Notes under the pieces: generated by a model
The model's input: the letters and a program-made list of their open reading frames with translations, nothing else
Databases searched by the model: none
Told to the model about the DNA's origin: nothing
Program-made: the position numbers and the translations under genes
Assembly (NCBI RefSeq): GCF_015712165.1
Contig: NZ_JADPZX010000001.1
Span: 3,799,001 to 3,863,000 of the forward strand
DNA length: 64,000 bases
Reading direction: 5' to 3'
DNA from: Streptomyces spinoverrucosus
Lineage (GTDB): Bacteria > Actinomycetota > Actinomycetes > Streptomycetales > Streptomycetaceae
Shown here: piece after piece, positions 26,606-34,015 of the stretch
How positions within the stretch are numbered: the stretch's first letter is position 1
How the letters are laid out: every line of letters begins with the position of its first letter

Positions 26606-27532
26606 ATGCGCGCGCGATACGGAGTACCCCTCGGCATCACGGCGGTCGCGGCCGCCGGTCTCCTCTACTCGGCCGGGTTCGAGGCCCGTTCCTTCCGCCT
26701 GCGACGGGTGACCGTCCCCGTCCTGCCCGCGGGCATGCGCCCGCTGCGCGTGCTGCACGTCTCCGACATCCACATGGTCGGCGGCCAACGCAAGAAGCAG
26801 CGCTGGCTGCGCTCGCTGGCCGGCCTGCGCCCCGACTTCGTCATCAACACCGGCGACAACCTCTCCGACCCGGAGGGCGTGCCGGAGGTGCTGGACGCGC
26901 TGGGCCCCCTGATGGAGTTCCCGGGCGCGTACGTCTTCGGCTCCAACGACTACTACGGCCCCAAGCTGCGCAACCCCGCCCGCTACCTGCTCGAGAAGGC
27001 CCAGGGCCGCCACGGCCTGAACGGCAACGCGCCCGCGGTCGGCGTCGTCCACAACCCGTGGGAGGACCTGCGGGACGGTTTCGACGCGGCGGGCTGGCTG
27101 AACCTCACGAACACGCGCGGGATGCTGAAGATCGACGGCGTGGCGGTCGAGATGACCGGCGTGGACGACCCGCACATCAAGCGGGACCGGTACGCGCAGG
27201 TGGCCGGCGGTCCGTCGGCGTCGGCGGACTTCTCGATGGGCGTGGTGCACGCCCCGTACCTGCGCAGCCTGGACGCCTTCACGGCCGACGGCTACCCCCT
27301 GATCCTGGCCGGCCACACCCACGGCGGCCAGCTCTGCGTCCCCTTCTACGGCGCCCTCGTCACCAACTGCGACCTGGACACGGAGCGGGTGAAGGGCCTG
27401 TCGACGCACACCTCCGAGGGCCGTACGGCGTACATGCACGTGTCGGCGGGGTGCGGGACGAACCGGTACACGCCGGTGCGGTTCGCTTGTCCGCCGGAGG
27501 CTACGTTGATGACGTTGGTGGGGCGGGAGTAG
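26606..27532 (+). CDS. Membrane-anchored metallophosphoesterase
   Basis: A 308-residue protein with an N-terminal hydrophobic anchor (residues about 8-25) and a calcineurin-like phosphoesterase domain: DIH near 53, GDN near 91, GSND near 112, and the closing GHTHGGQ near 238. It resembles the YkuE/YaeI group of lipid-linked phosphoesterases. The active site probably faces outward or the membrane surface. Substrate not known. Confidence 0.88.
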   Translation: MRARYGVPLGITAVAAAGLLYSAGFEARSFRLRRVTVPVLPAGMRPLRVLHVSDIHMVGGQRKKQRWLRSLAGLRPDFVINTGDNLSDPEGVPEVLDALGPLMEFPGAYVFGSNDYYGPKLRNPARYLLEKAQGRHGLNGNAPAVGVVHNPWEDLRDGFDAAGWLNLTNTRGMLKIDGVAVEMTGVDDPHIKRDRYAQVAGGPSASADFSMGVVHAPYLRSLDAFTADGYPLILAGHTHGGQLCVPFYGALVTNCDLDTERVKGLSTHTSEGRTAYMHVSAGCGTNRYTPVRFACPPEATLMTLVGRE

Positions 27533-27733
27533 GAAGTAGGGCCTGAGGGGCTGAGGGGCGGACGGGGCTGGCTGGTCCGCTGGGGGCCACCTCCCAAGGC
27601 GGACGAGCCGTAGGGGCGGAGTCGCGGGGACTACGTCGCGGGCACGGCATCGCGGGCACGGCTAAGGACACTGGAGTAACCCACACAGTCCACCCACAAT
27701 GCCCCGTTTGCCCGATCTGCTTAGCGTGAGGGC

Positions 27734-28528
27734 ATGACCGCCCCGATACCCAGGGACATTCCGGACCTCCCCGCGATCCCGGGTGTTCCCGCGCTGCAGC
27801 CCTCCCCGGTTCCCGCCACGGCGGTGCTACCCCCCGTCCGCCGCCCCCTGACCGCCGTCTTCCGCATCCTCACCGCACTGACGGCGGCGACCGGCGTCAC
27901 AATCTTCCTGCTCCTCGGCAGCCCGCTCCGCATCCTGAGCCACTTCACGATCCAGAGCAGCATCCTGCTGACTCTCGTCCTCCTGGCCGCGGCCCGCCGA
28001 GCCTGGACGGCCCGCCGCCCCCTGCCGTCGGCCGTGACGGGTGCGGCACTGCTCTACGTAGTGATCGCGGCCCTCGTCCACCACCTGCTCCTGGCGAACG
28101 CGTCGAGCCCGTTCGCGATGACGACGACGATGACCGGTGATACGCAGCCCACACTGCTGCAGTCGATCGCCAACCACGTCCTGCACACGGCGGTCCCGAT
28201 CGCGGCCGTACTGGACTGGCTGCTCCTCACACCCCGCGGACGCCTCCACCTCCGCCAGGCCAGCACGTGGCTCCTGTACCCGCTGGCCTACCTGGCCTTC
28301 TCCTTCGCCCGGGGCGAGTACCTGCCCCCCGGCACGCCGGGCAGCTACCTCTACCCCTTCCTCGACGTCGACCAGCACGGCTACAAGAGCGTCCTCGGCA
28401 ACGCCCTCCTCCTCGGCCTCTCCATCTACGCCCTGGCCGTCCTCCTGGTCGCCCTCGACCACGCCCGCCCGAACCCCGTCCGCCACCGCGCCAAAACCGG
28501 ATTTCGTCTCCAGCCACCAGTGGGCTAA
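27734..28528 (+). CDS. Pr6Pr-family integral membrane protein
   Basis: A 264-residue protein with a Pro-rich cytosolic N-terminus (residues 1-38) and six predicted transmembrane helices. HFTIQSSILLTLV near residue 76 and the PLAYLAFSFARGEY and YPFLDVDQHGY segments match the Pr6Pr family. Function unknown. It is the last core gene before tRNA-Pro. Confidence 0.75.
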   Translation: MTAPIPRDIPDLPAIPGVPALQPSPVPATAVLPPVRRPLTAVFRILTALTAATGVTIFLLLGSPLRILSHFTIQSSILLTLVLLAAARRAWTARRPLPSAVTGAALLYVVIAALVHHLLLANASSPFAMTTTMTGDTQPTLLQSIANHVLHTAVPIAAVLDWLLLTPRGRLHLRQASTWLLYPLAYLAFSFARGEYLPPGTPGSYLYPFLDVDQHGYKSVLGNALLLGLSIYALAVLLVALDHARPNPVRHRAKTGFRLQPPVG

Positions 28529-28560
28529 AGTAAACGACGTCGCCGCGACAGCAGCGACAT

Positions 28561-28634
28561 CGGGGTGTAGCGCAGCTTGGCAGCGCGCTTCGTTCGGGAC
28601 GAAGAGGTCGTGGGTTCAAATCCCGCCACCCCGA
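28561..28634 (+). tRNA. tRNA-Pro (anticodon CGG)
   Basis: A 74-nt cloverleaf: acceptor CGGGGTG pairs with CACCCCG, the anticodon stem is CTTCG/CGAAG with loop TTCGGGA, giving anticodon CGG, and the T arm holds GGTTCAAAT. CCA is not encoded. The 3' half is the left attachment core of the integrated element, which keeps the tRNA intact. Confidence 0.95.
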
Positions 28635-28637
28635 CAG
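28593..28637 (+). repeat. attL core of the integrative element
   Basis: A 45-bp sequence starting in the tRNA anticodon loop (TTCGGGACGAAG) and ending CCCCGACAG, repeated exactly at 39169-39213. One mismatch later the match resumes for 12 bp (GAAACACCAGGT). Confidence 0.93.
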
Positions 28638-28645
28638 AGAAACAC

Positions 28646-28685
28646 CAGGTGAGGCAGACCGTAACGTTACGGTCTGCCTCACCTG
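28646..28685. terminator. Perfect 40-bp palindrome after tRNA-Pro
   Basis: 20-bp arms beginning CAGGTGAGGCAGACCGTAAC meet without a loop at AACGTT, followed by TTTTC on the plus strand. Placed between the tRNA and the int stop, it is likely a bidirectional terminator. Confidence 0.75.
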
Positions 28686-28692
28686 TTTTCTG

Positions 28693-28712
28693 TGCGTGTC
28701 TATCTGCGTGAC
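28693..28712 (+). other. Left candidate integrase arm site
   Basis: TGCGTGTCTATCTGCGTGAC recurs with one change at 39051-39070. Each copy contains TGCGTG twice, 12 bp apart. Placement near both att cores suggests arm-type binding sites for the integrase. Confidence 0.5.
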
Positions 28713-29878
28713 TATCGCGCCGGACCCTGCTTGAAGATGCCGTCCATGATCACAGCGCCGGTCTGGATGACGGGCCGGATCTGCTTCCGGTAGACCTCCT
28801 CAGTCACGGCCGTACCGGAGTGTCCGACGAGCCGGGAGATCTCCTCCAGCGGGACGCCGCGATCGGACAGCAGGGACACGAAGCTGTGCCGCAGCTCCCT
28901 CGGTGTCCACTCGTCGGCGTTGACCCCGTTGGCATCCTTGAGCGCCTGGCGGAAGGCGCGCCGGACGTTAGTCGCGTCGAGCGGCTTGCCAACGGCCGAC
29001 GAGAAGACCAGGCCGTGTTCCTCCCACTTGTCACCGGCGGCGAGCCGTTCCCAGCCCTGGTCCTCAAAGTGCTGCCAGAGGACCTCCACGCAACGCGCCG
29101 GCAGGGCGAGCGTTCGCCGAGACTTCCGGGTCTTCGTGTCCCCACCGCGCCGGACCGAGCGCCAGACCGCGATGTGCGGAGGCTGCGGCGGCTCAACGTC
29201 CGGACTTCCCTTGAGGAAGACGTGGTCCCAGGTCAGCGCCCGCAGCTCCTCCGTGCGCGCACCGGTCAGCAGGGCAACGACGATGTAGGCGTGCATCGAC
29301 GTGCCCTCGGCAGCATTCAGCACCGCCTCGGCCTGGGCGAAGGTGAGCGCCTTGGACGGCCGGCCAGGCTGGCCCTGGGGCACAGAGCACAGCTCCACCA
29401 CGTTGCGCTTCACCTTGTCCCGCGCCATGGCCCGCTTGACCGCCCGGTTCAGGCAGGAGTGGACCGCCTGAAGGCTGCGCGTGCTCAGAGTCTGAGCCTT
29501 GGCGGCCAGCCAGCGGTCGACGTCCTCTGCACTGAGGTCACGCAGCTTCCGGGCACCCAAACCCGGTATGACGTGCTTCTGGCTCAGGTGGGTGCAGTTC
29601 TCAACGGTGCGCTGGTCACGGCCCGCGAGACCGTAGGCAAGCCAGTCGTTCACCGCGTCGGCGACGGTGTACCCCGTGGGTGCGATCGCGAGACCGTCTT
29701 CGTGGTCACGCAGAACCTCTTTGAGCTTGTTCTTGGCCTCCGTCTTGGTCTTGCCACTCCCCCGCTTGACGATCCGCTTACCGCTCGGATCGAAGCCGAG
29801 GTTCGCCGTGGCGATCCAGCGCTGTCTCTTCTCGTCCCAGTGGAGGCCGCCGTCACCCCGGCTACGTCGCTTGGCCAT
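28712..29878 (-). CDS. int: Tyrosine site-specific integrase
   Basis: A 388-residue phage-type integrase that recombines att sites in tRNA-Pro. Residues about 1-65 form the arm-binding domain (WDEKRQRWIATANLG), 70-160 the core-binding SAM-like domain, and 175-375 the catalytic domain. Catalytic residues: R208 (TGARTEEL), R330 (ELRHSF), H353 (VGHSG) and nucleophile Y363 (EEVYRKQ). The usual first His of the HxxR box is Arg, as often in actinobacterial integrases. The ATG at 29878 overlaps the xis stop as ATGA. Longer upstream frame sequence is antisense of other genes and rejected. Confidence 0.95.
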   Translation of the reverse strand: MAKRRSRGDGGLHWDEKRQRWIATANLGFDPSGKRIVKRGSGKTKTEAKNKLKEVLRDHEDGLAIAPTGYTVADAVNDWLAYGLAGRDQRTVENCTHLSQKHVIPGLGARKLRDLSAEDVDRWLAAKAQTLSTRSLQAVHSCLNRAVKRAMARDKVKRNVVELCSVPQGQPGRPSKALTFAQAEAVLNAAEGTSMHAYIVVALLTGARTEELRALTWDHVFLKGSPDVEPPQPPHIAVWRSVRRGGDTKTRKSRRTLALPARCVEVLWQHFEDQGWERLAAGDKWEEHGLVFSSAVGKPLDATNVRRAFRQALKDANGVNADEWTPRELRHSFVSLLSDRGVPLEEISRLVGHSGTAVTEEVYRKQIRPVIQTGAVIMDGIFKQGPAR

Positions 29879-30066
29879 CAGATGGCCTCTCCCAACTGGT
29901 CCTGAATGAAGTCGCGTACGGCGTCGGTGGGTACTCGACGCGCTCCGTCGATCTTGATGGAGGCAAGGCGGCGGGTGCGGATGAGGTCGTAGACCTTGCT
30001 GCGTCCAACCTTCAGCCGCGCCATGACTTCCGGCACGGTCAGCAGCTCTGGAGTGACGGTGGTCAT
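29878..30066 (-). CDS. xis: Excisionase, HTH type
   Basis: A 62-residue DNA-binding protein (MTTVTPELLTVPEVMARLKVGRSKVYDLIRTRR in its first half, given here only as the HTH region residues 8-33). It belongs to the MerR-like HTH_17 excisionase family. It overlaps int downstream and the Rep stop upstream, giving a Rep-xis-int operon as in pSAM2. Confidence 0.9.
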   Translation of the reverse strand: MTTVTPELLTVPEVMARLKVGRSKVYDLIRTRRLASIKIDGARRVPTDAVRDFIQDQLGEAI

Positions 30067-31442
30067 GCTGCGACTCCTTCCTGGTCGAGTTGGTCGCGTA
30101 CGGCTTCACGAGCTGTCTCGCGGTTGAGCTGGAGGCCGCGGGCGATGGTGGCGGCGAGCACGGATTCACCGGGGGTGTGGCCGTGGCCGGCGTACTGCCA
30201 GTCGGCGAAAACGAGGACGGTGTCCGGCTCGCGGTCGTCCAGGGCGAGGGCGGCGTGTTCCTGTGCGGCGCGGTAGTCGGCGCGGGCCTGGCGGAGGGCG
30301 CCGAGGGTGGTCGAGTAGCGGCGGGATTTAGAGGAGAAGTGACCTCGGAAGCCGAGCATGTGCGCCCAGGCCCACAGGCGGCGGTCGGGGTACAGGGGAT
30401 CTAGCATCTTGCAGGCTTCGACCAGGCGGCGGGTGTGGTGGGGGACGTCGTGCCGGTCGAGTTCGGAAAGTTCGCCGATGCGGCGGTCGAGGGTTCCGGT
30501 GTTCTCGGCGGCCTTGGTGGCGTACTTGGCGACGTAGGAGGCGACGGCCTGTTCGGTGATGTCGGAGCCGTCCCCGAACGCCTTCACTGGCCGGACGTCG
30601 AGTTGGGTGCCCCAGCGGAAGGTACGGGCCGGTTGGTCCTCGGCGGCCGGGACGGAGACGGAGGTGTAAGAGTGCGCGGCGGCGGCGCGGATCGCGTCGG
30701 TGAGGAGGTCGACGGTCGCCCAGGCCGGTGGCGCGGTGTCGGGCCCATCCGGACCGTCGAGCCTGATCACAGCATGGAAGTGCAGGGCACCACGCTTCTG
30801 GAACTCGGCCACCTTGCCGTAAGACACTCGAAGGTGGTCGGGGAGCTCCCGGCGGGAAAGGCCGGCGCGGACGGCGATCTCGCGGCGCAGTCGTGTGGTG
30901 AAGCGCTGCCAGAGCTGTCCGGCATGGTTGTTGAACAGGACGGCGCCCGCGTAGTCGTACGTGGTCGGGTCGAGGGCGGTGCCCAACTCCGGGGCGTCTG
31001 GGGTGTGTCGGGTGCCGCAGCGGCAGGTGCCGTGGTCGGGGCGGTTGTGGACCGGGCCGAAGGAGGGGGCGGTGAGGGTGGCGAAGACGCGGGGGTGGTC
31101 TCGGACGGTGGTGGGGATGTCGCGGCGGTCGTCTCCGGCGAGTCCTGCGCGGATGAGGTGGTAGGTGTCTCCGGCGTAGGTCCAGGCGCAGGAGGGGCAG
31201 CGGGAGGCGCGGCGGTTGCCGCAGGCGAGGCGGAGGCGTCCGCCGGGTTCGTTGGCGGTGGTGTAGTGGTGCAGGGTTTCGCCGGTGGTTTTGTCCTTGT
31301 GGAGGGTCCAGCCGGTGAGGTGGATGGGGTTGGAGCAGCCGCCGGTGCGGCGGATCTGGTCTTCCCAGCGGTGGTAGTCAGGAGCCGAAGCCACCCTCAG
31401 CAGGTCGCCGAGGGTGGTCGGGTCGAGCAGGGTGTCAGGCAC
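30063..31442 (-). CDS. RepSA-like replication initiator
   Basis: A 459-residue rolling-circle replication initiator of the actinomycete RepSA type. Zinc-ribbon cysteines appear at CGNRRASRCPSC and CRCGTRH. The HUH metal motif is HFH at residues 221-223, and the nucleophile is probably Y303 or Y307 in ASYVAKYATK. The double-strand origin may lie in the gene, as in pSAM2. GTG 31442 follows GGGAGGGCGCCC and overlaps the stop of the upstream zinc-ribbon gene; the longer frame upstream is Pro/Ala noise. It overlaps xis by 4 nt. Confidence 0.9.
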   Translation of the reverse strand: MPDTLLDPTTLGDLLRVASAPDYHRWEDQIRRTGGCSNPIHLTGWTLHKDKTTGETLHHYTTANEPGGRLRLACGNRRASRCPSCAWTYAGDTYHLIRAGLAGDDRRDIPTTVRDHPRVFATLTAPSFGPVHNRPDHGTCRCGTRHTPDAPELGTALDPTTYDYAGAVLFNNHAGQLWQRFTTRLRREIAVRAGLSRRELPDHLRVSYGKVAEFQKRGALHFHAVIRLDGPDGPDTAPPAWATVDLLTDAIRAAAAHSYTSVSVPAAEDQPARTFRWGTQLDVRPVKAFGDGSDITEQAVASYVAKYATKAAENTGTLDRRIGELSELDRHDVPHHTRRLVEACKMLDPLYPDRRLWAWAHMLGFRGHFSSKSRRYSTTLGALRQARADYRAAQEHAALALDDREPDTVLVFADWQYAGHGHTPGESVLAATIARGLQLNRETAREAVRDQLDQEGVAA

Positions 31443-31617
31443 GGGCGCCCTCCCGCGTGGGGCGGGTGGTGGTGCCGGTGCCGTGGCAGGTCGGGCAGTG
31501 GGCGGTGGTGGTGCGCAGGTGGCCGCGGGCGTTGCGGCCGTCGGTGGTGATGTGGACGGAGGCGAAGCCGTCGCAGGCCGGGCAGATCCTCGGTCGGGGC
31601 GGGGTGTGGTGGGCCAT
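31435..31617 (-). CDS. Small zinc-ribbon protein
   Basis: A 60-residue protein with two CxxC knuckles: CPACDG and CPTCHGTG, the second resembling a DnaJ-type CxxCxGxG repeat. It probably binds zinc. It is commonly found beside Rep in such elements; the role is unknown. AAGGAACC precedes the ATG at 31617; the stop overlaps the Rep start. Confidence 0.75.
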   Translation of the reverse strand: MAHHTPPRPRICPACDGFASVHITTDGRNARGHLRTTTAHCPTCHGTGTTTRPTREGARA

Positions 31618-31656
31618 GATGGTGGTTCCTTTCGATTGCGGTTGGAAGGGACGGCC

Positions 31657-31695
31657 CCGGGTGGCGGCGTGCTTGGCGGCTTGTGCGCCACCCGG
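31657..31695 (-). ncRNA. Stem-loop repeat, copy A
   Basis: Arms CCGGGTGGCG (31657-31666) and CGCCACCCGG (31686-31695) enclose a 19-nt loop GCGTGCTTGGCGGCTTGTG. The same loop occurs in copy B at 32302-32343 with a compensatory T-A to C-G change in the stem. It lies between the GGDEF gene and the zinc-ribbon gene. It may be an intercistronic RNA element, a processing site or an attenuator; the class is unassigned. Confidence 0.45.
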
Positions 31696-31702
31696 TGGCC
31701 GG

Positions 31703-32254
31703 TCAGCGAGCAGTGCGCGAGCCCCGGCGGCTGCGGCCCTTGGCGGCGTACATGGCCGCATCAGCGGCGGCGAGGGCATCGGTGAGCGCGGGCACCGGCA
31801 GCTCAGCGACCGGGCAGACCCCCACTGAGGCGGCCAGCGGCAGGATCGCGCCCTCGTGGTTCGTGGGCTGGTGGAGTGCGGTGGTGAGGGCGTCGAGGTC
31901 GACGGCGTCCAGGTCGCGGATGACGGCGACGAATTCGTCTCCGCCGAGTCGGCCGGCGGTTCCGTGGCGTCCGCACCAGCTGCTCAGCCGTTGGGCGGTG
32001 GCGATGAGGGCGGCGTCTCCGGCGGCGTGGCCGTGGGTGTCGTTGAGGGTCTTGAAGTGGTCGAGGTCGACCAGGAGCACGGCCGCGCGGGGGTGGCGGC
32101 GGATGCAGTGTTCGGCGCGGGCGGTCCATCCGGCGCGGGTGTGCAGGCCGGTGAGGGGGTCGCGGCGGGCGGAGGCGAGGCGGCGGGTGAGGACGCTTCC
32201 GTGCAGGGCCCAGCCGAGTAACGGCAGGAGGGTCGCGGCTGTCTGCGGGTCCAC
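31703..32254 (-). CDS. Soluble GGDEF diguanylate cyclase
   Basis: A 183-residue protein with one hydrophobic N-terminal stretch and a complete GGDEF domain. Metal-binding D63 and D65 lie in LLVDLDHFKTLND; the active motif GGDEF is at 104-108. The product-inhibition I-site RxxD is degenerate (R96-H-G-T99), so feedback may be weak. C-di-GMP controls BldD and development in Streptomyces, so an element-borne cyclase could affect the host. GTG 32254 follows AAGGGAGAA. Flanked by the two stem-loop copies. Confidence 0.88.
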   Translation of the reverse strand: MDPQTAATLLPLLGWALHGSVLTRRLASARRDPLTGLHTRAGWTARAEHCIRRHPRAAVLLVDLDHFKTLNDTHGHAAGDAALIATAQRLSSWCGRHGTAGRLGGDEFVAVIRDLDAVDLDALTTALHQPTNHEGAILPLAASVGVCPVAELPVPALTDALAAADAAMYAAKGRSRRGSRTAR

Positions 32255-32301
32255 GGTGTTCTCCCTTTGGCGATGGCGGTTGGTTTGGCGGGACGGTCAG
32301 C

Positions 32302-32343
32302 CCGGGGGCGGCGGCGTGCTTGGCGGCTTGTGCGTCGCCCCGG
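32302..32343 (-). ncRNA. Stem-loop repeat, copy B
   Basis: The loop sequence of copy A is kept, with stem CCGGGG-CGGCG pairing to CGTCG-CCCCGG; one base is bulged. The position that is T-A in copy A is C-G here, and another is a G-T wobble. It lies between the SpdD-like and GGDEF genes. Confidence 0.45.
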
Positions 32344-32351
32344 TGATCCGT

Positions 32352-32669
32352 TCAGCGGCGGTGCTGGGCGTTGACGAGTGAGCGGATGACCAGGGCGCAG
32401 ATGGCCAGCGAGGCGGCGGTGACGGCGACCGCGAGGAGCATGGAGACCAGGACGGCGCCGACGACCAGGACGACGGCGGTGCCGCCGCCGACGAGGGCGA
32501 GCGCGGTGCCCGGGGTGAGCTGGACGACCGGGCGAGACGGAGGAGCCGGGGAGGTGGAGGCCGGCGGCGGGGTCGGGGTGCCGGGCGTGATGGTCGTCGG
32601 CTCGACGACGGCGGGCGGGGTGACCGTGCCGGTGGGCTGGGGCATGGTTGGGTGCTTGGGCCGGAACAT
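32352..32669 (-). CDS. SpdD-like small spread protein
   Basis: A 105-residue protein with a Pro/Thr-rich N-terminal half and two transmembrane segments between residues about 52 and 95. It resembles the small membrane Spd proteins that aid intramycelial plasmid spread. GTAAGGAGACCC precedes the ATG at 32669. Confidence 0.65.
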   Translation of the reverse strand: MFRPKHPTMPQPTGTVTPPAVVEPTTITPGTPTPPPASTSPAPPSRPVVQLTPGTALALVGGGTAVVLVVGAVLVSMLLAVAVTAASLAICALVIRSLVNAQHRR

Positions 32670-32681
32670 GGGCGGGTCTCC

Positions 32682-32837
32682 TTACTTAACGGCGGTGTCG
32701 ATGACGGGGGCCAGGAGGCTGTCGGCGAGGAGGTAGCCGCCGAGGAGGAGTACGGCGATGAGCCACCAGGGCGGGCGGATGAGCTTGACGCCGAGGACTC
32801 CGACGCAGAGCAGGGCGAACCAGAGCGGGACGTCCAT
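32682..32837 (-). CDS. Small membrane spread protein
   Basis: A 51-residue protein consisting of two hydrophobic segments (MDVPLWFALLCVGVLGVKLI and a second at residues 25-46). AGGAGG lies just upstream of the ATG at 32837. SpdC-like position between other spread genes; function inferred from context only. Confidence 0.65.
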   Translation of the reverse strand: MDVPLWFALLCVGVLGVKLIRPPWWLIAVLLLGGYLLADSLLAPVIDTAVK

Positions 32838-32848
32838 CGGGTGGCCTC

Positions 32849-33040
32849 CTAGCTGACCTTGCAGCGGTGGGTGCGGGCGGCGAGCTGTGCGGCGGACTGG
32901 GAGGTGTAGTCGGCGGACCAGCCGCAGCGGTCGTTGGTGCACACGGCGGCGTGCTTGGTGCGGCCGTGGCGGTCGCGGTGGGTGCCGATCTGCACGGGAC
33001 CGATCCGCATCACGGAGTGGAAGTGGTCGCGGGCGGGCAT
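32849..33040 (-). CDS. Mobile-element transfer-associated small protein
   Basis: A 63-residue basic protein with a C-X4-C pair (CTNDRCGWSA) and C-terminal HRC, possibly metal-binding. Typical of a family found only in Streptomyces integrative elements. GAGAGGAGACC precedes the ATG at 33040. Confidence 0.65.
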   Translation of the reverse strand: MPARDHFHSVMRIGPVQIGTHRDRHGRTKHAAVCTNDRCGWSADYTSQSAAQLAARTHRCKVS

Positions 33041-33041
33041 G

Positions 33042-33236
33042 TCAGTCGGTCTCCTCTCGGGTCAGGGTTGGGTCGGGGAAGGCGGCGCGGATGCCGGCGG
33101 CGGTGGCCGGGTCGGCGGTGCGGCGGGCGGCTTCCTCGGCGAGCAGGTGGGCGAGGTAGGGCCGGTCCGCAGCGACCATGTCGCGGGCGCTGTCGAGGTA
33201 GTCGGCGCTGGTCAGGTCAGCCGGGTCACGCGTCAT
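33042..33236 (-). CDS. Small element protein, unknown
   Basis: A 64-residue acidic, helical protein starting MTRDPADLTSADYLDSARDM. No recognised domain. AAGGGACC precedes the ATG at 33236. It is one base from the next gene and surely in the same operon. Confidence 0.6.
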   Translation of the reverse strand: MTRDPADLTSADYLDSARDMVAADRPYLAHLLAEEAARRTADPATAAGIRAAFPDPTLTREETD

Positions 33237-33255
33237 AGCGGTGGTCCCTTCCTGG

Positions 33256-33930
33256 TCAGGCGAGCTGGGCGGCGATGGCGTCGGCGAGCTGGGGCGGGAC
33301 GCCGAGGCGGGTGCGGAGTGTGTCGGTGTCGATGGGGTGGCCGGTGCGGTGTTCGTGGTCGGCGGCGACCTTGCGGGCGTGGTCGACCAGCGCGGCCGGG
33401 ACCGGCGGAGCGGGGACCGCGGGCGGAGCCGGGGCGTGCTGGGGTTCGGGTGCGGGGAGTTCCGGGGGTTCTTCGGTGTCGTCCACGCTCACGAGGTCGT
33501 GTTCGTCCGTGAAGGTCGGCGGTTCGGGCGCCGGTTGGGTGGGTGCCGGCGCTTCCGGCTCGTGGTGGGTGGCGGTGTGGGCGAGGAGGGTGCCGCCCAT
33601 GAAGGCCAGGGCGGGCCAGGCGGCGACGAGGATGCGGAGCCAGGCCGGGACGTCGTTCAGGTCGAGGAGTCCGGCGGTGGCGACGTTGGCGCCGAGCGAG
33701 GCGACCAGGGCGATGACGAACCAGGACCAGGCCAGCCGGGACGGTCCGTCGGTGCGCAGTCGGCGCCAGGCGGCGACCAGGAGCAGGTCGACGCTGACCG
33801 GGTAGGCCCAGGCTTTCCAGCCGTCCTGTCCGGCAGCGGCGGCCAGGTCATGGAGGTGGGCGAAGGACAGTGCCCCGGCGATGACGGCCTGGACGAGCAC
33901 GGCGTCGATGCGGAGAGCGGGGCGGGCCAT
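33256..33930 (-). CDS. DUF2637/SpdB2-like membrane protein
   Basis: A 224-residue protein. Four transmembrane segments lie within residues 8-115 (DUF2637 pattern: SFAHLHDLAAAAGQDGW, AYPVSVDLLLVAAW). A Pro/Glu-rich linker follows (about 120-180) and then a small helical domain at the C-terminus. SpdB2 of pSVH1 forms complexes for plasmid spread in the mycelium; a similar role is inferred. The ATG at 33930 is better spaced from AGGAGAC than the GTG 3 nt upstream. Confidence 0.75.
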   Translation of the reverse strand: MARPALRIDAVLVQAVIAGALSFAHLHDLAAAAGQDGWKAWAYPVSVDLLLVAAWRRLRTDGPSRLAWSWFVIALVASLGANVATAGLLDLNDVPAWLRILVAAWPALAFMGGTLLAHTATHHEPEAPAPTQPAPEPPTFTDEHDLVSVDDTEEPPELPAPEPQHAPAPPAVPAPPVPAALVDHARKVAADHEHRTGHPIDTDTLRTRLGVPPQLADAIAAQLA

Positions 33931-34015
33931 CACGTCTCCTTCCTGTCTTCAGGCATGGGGGGGGGGTAGGGAGCTGGCACGAAGGGCGGTCGCGCCGACC
34001 GAGGAGCGGGGAGGG

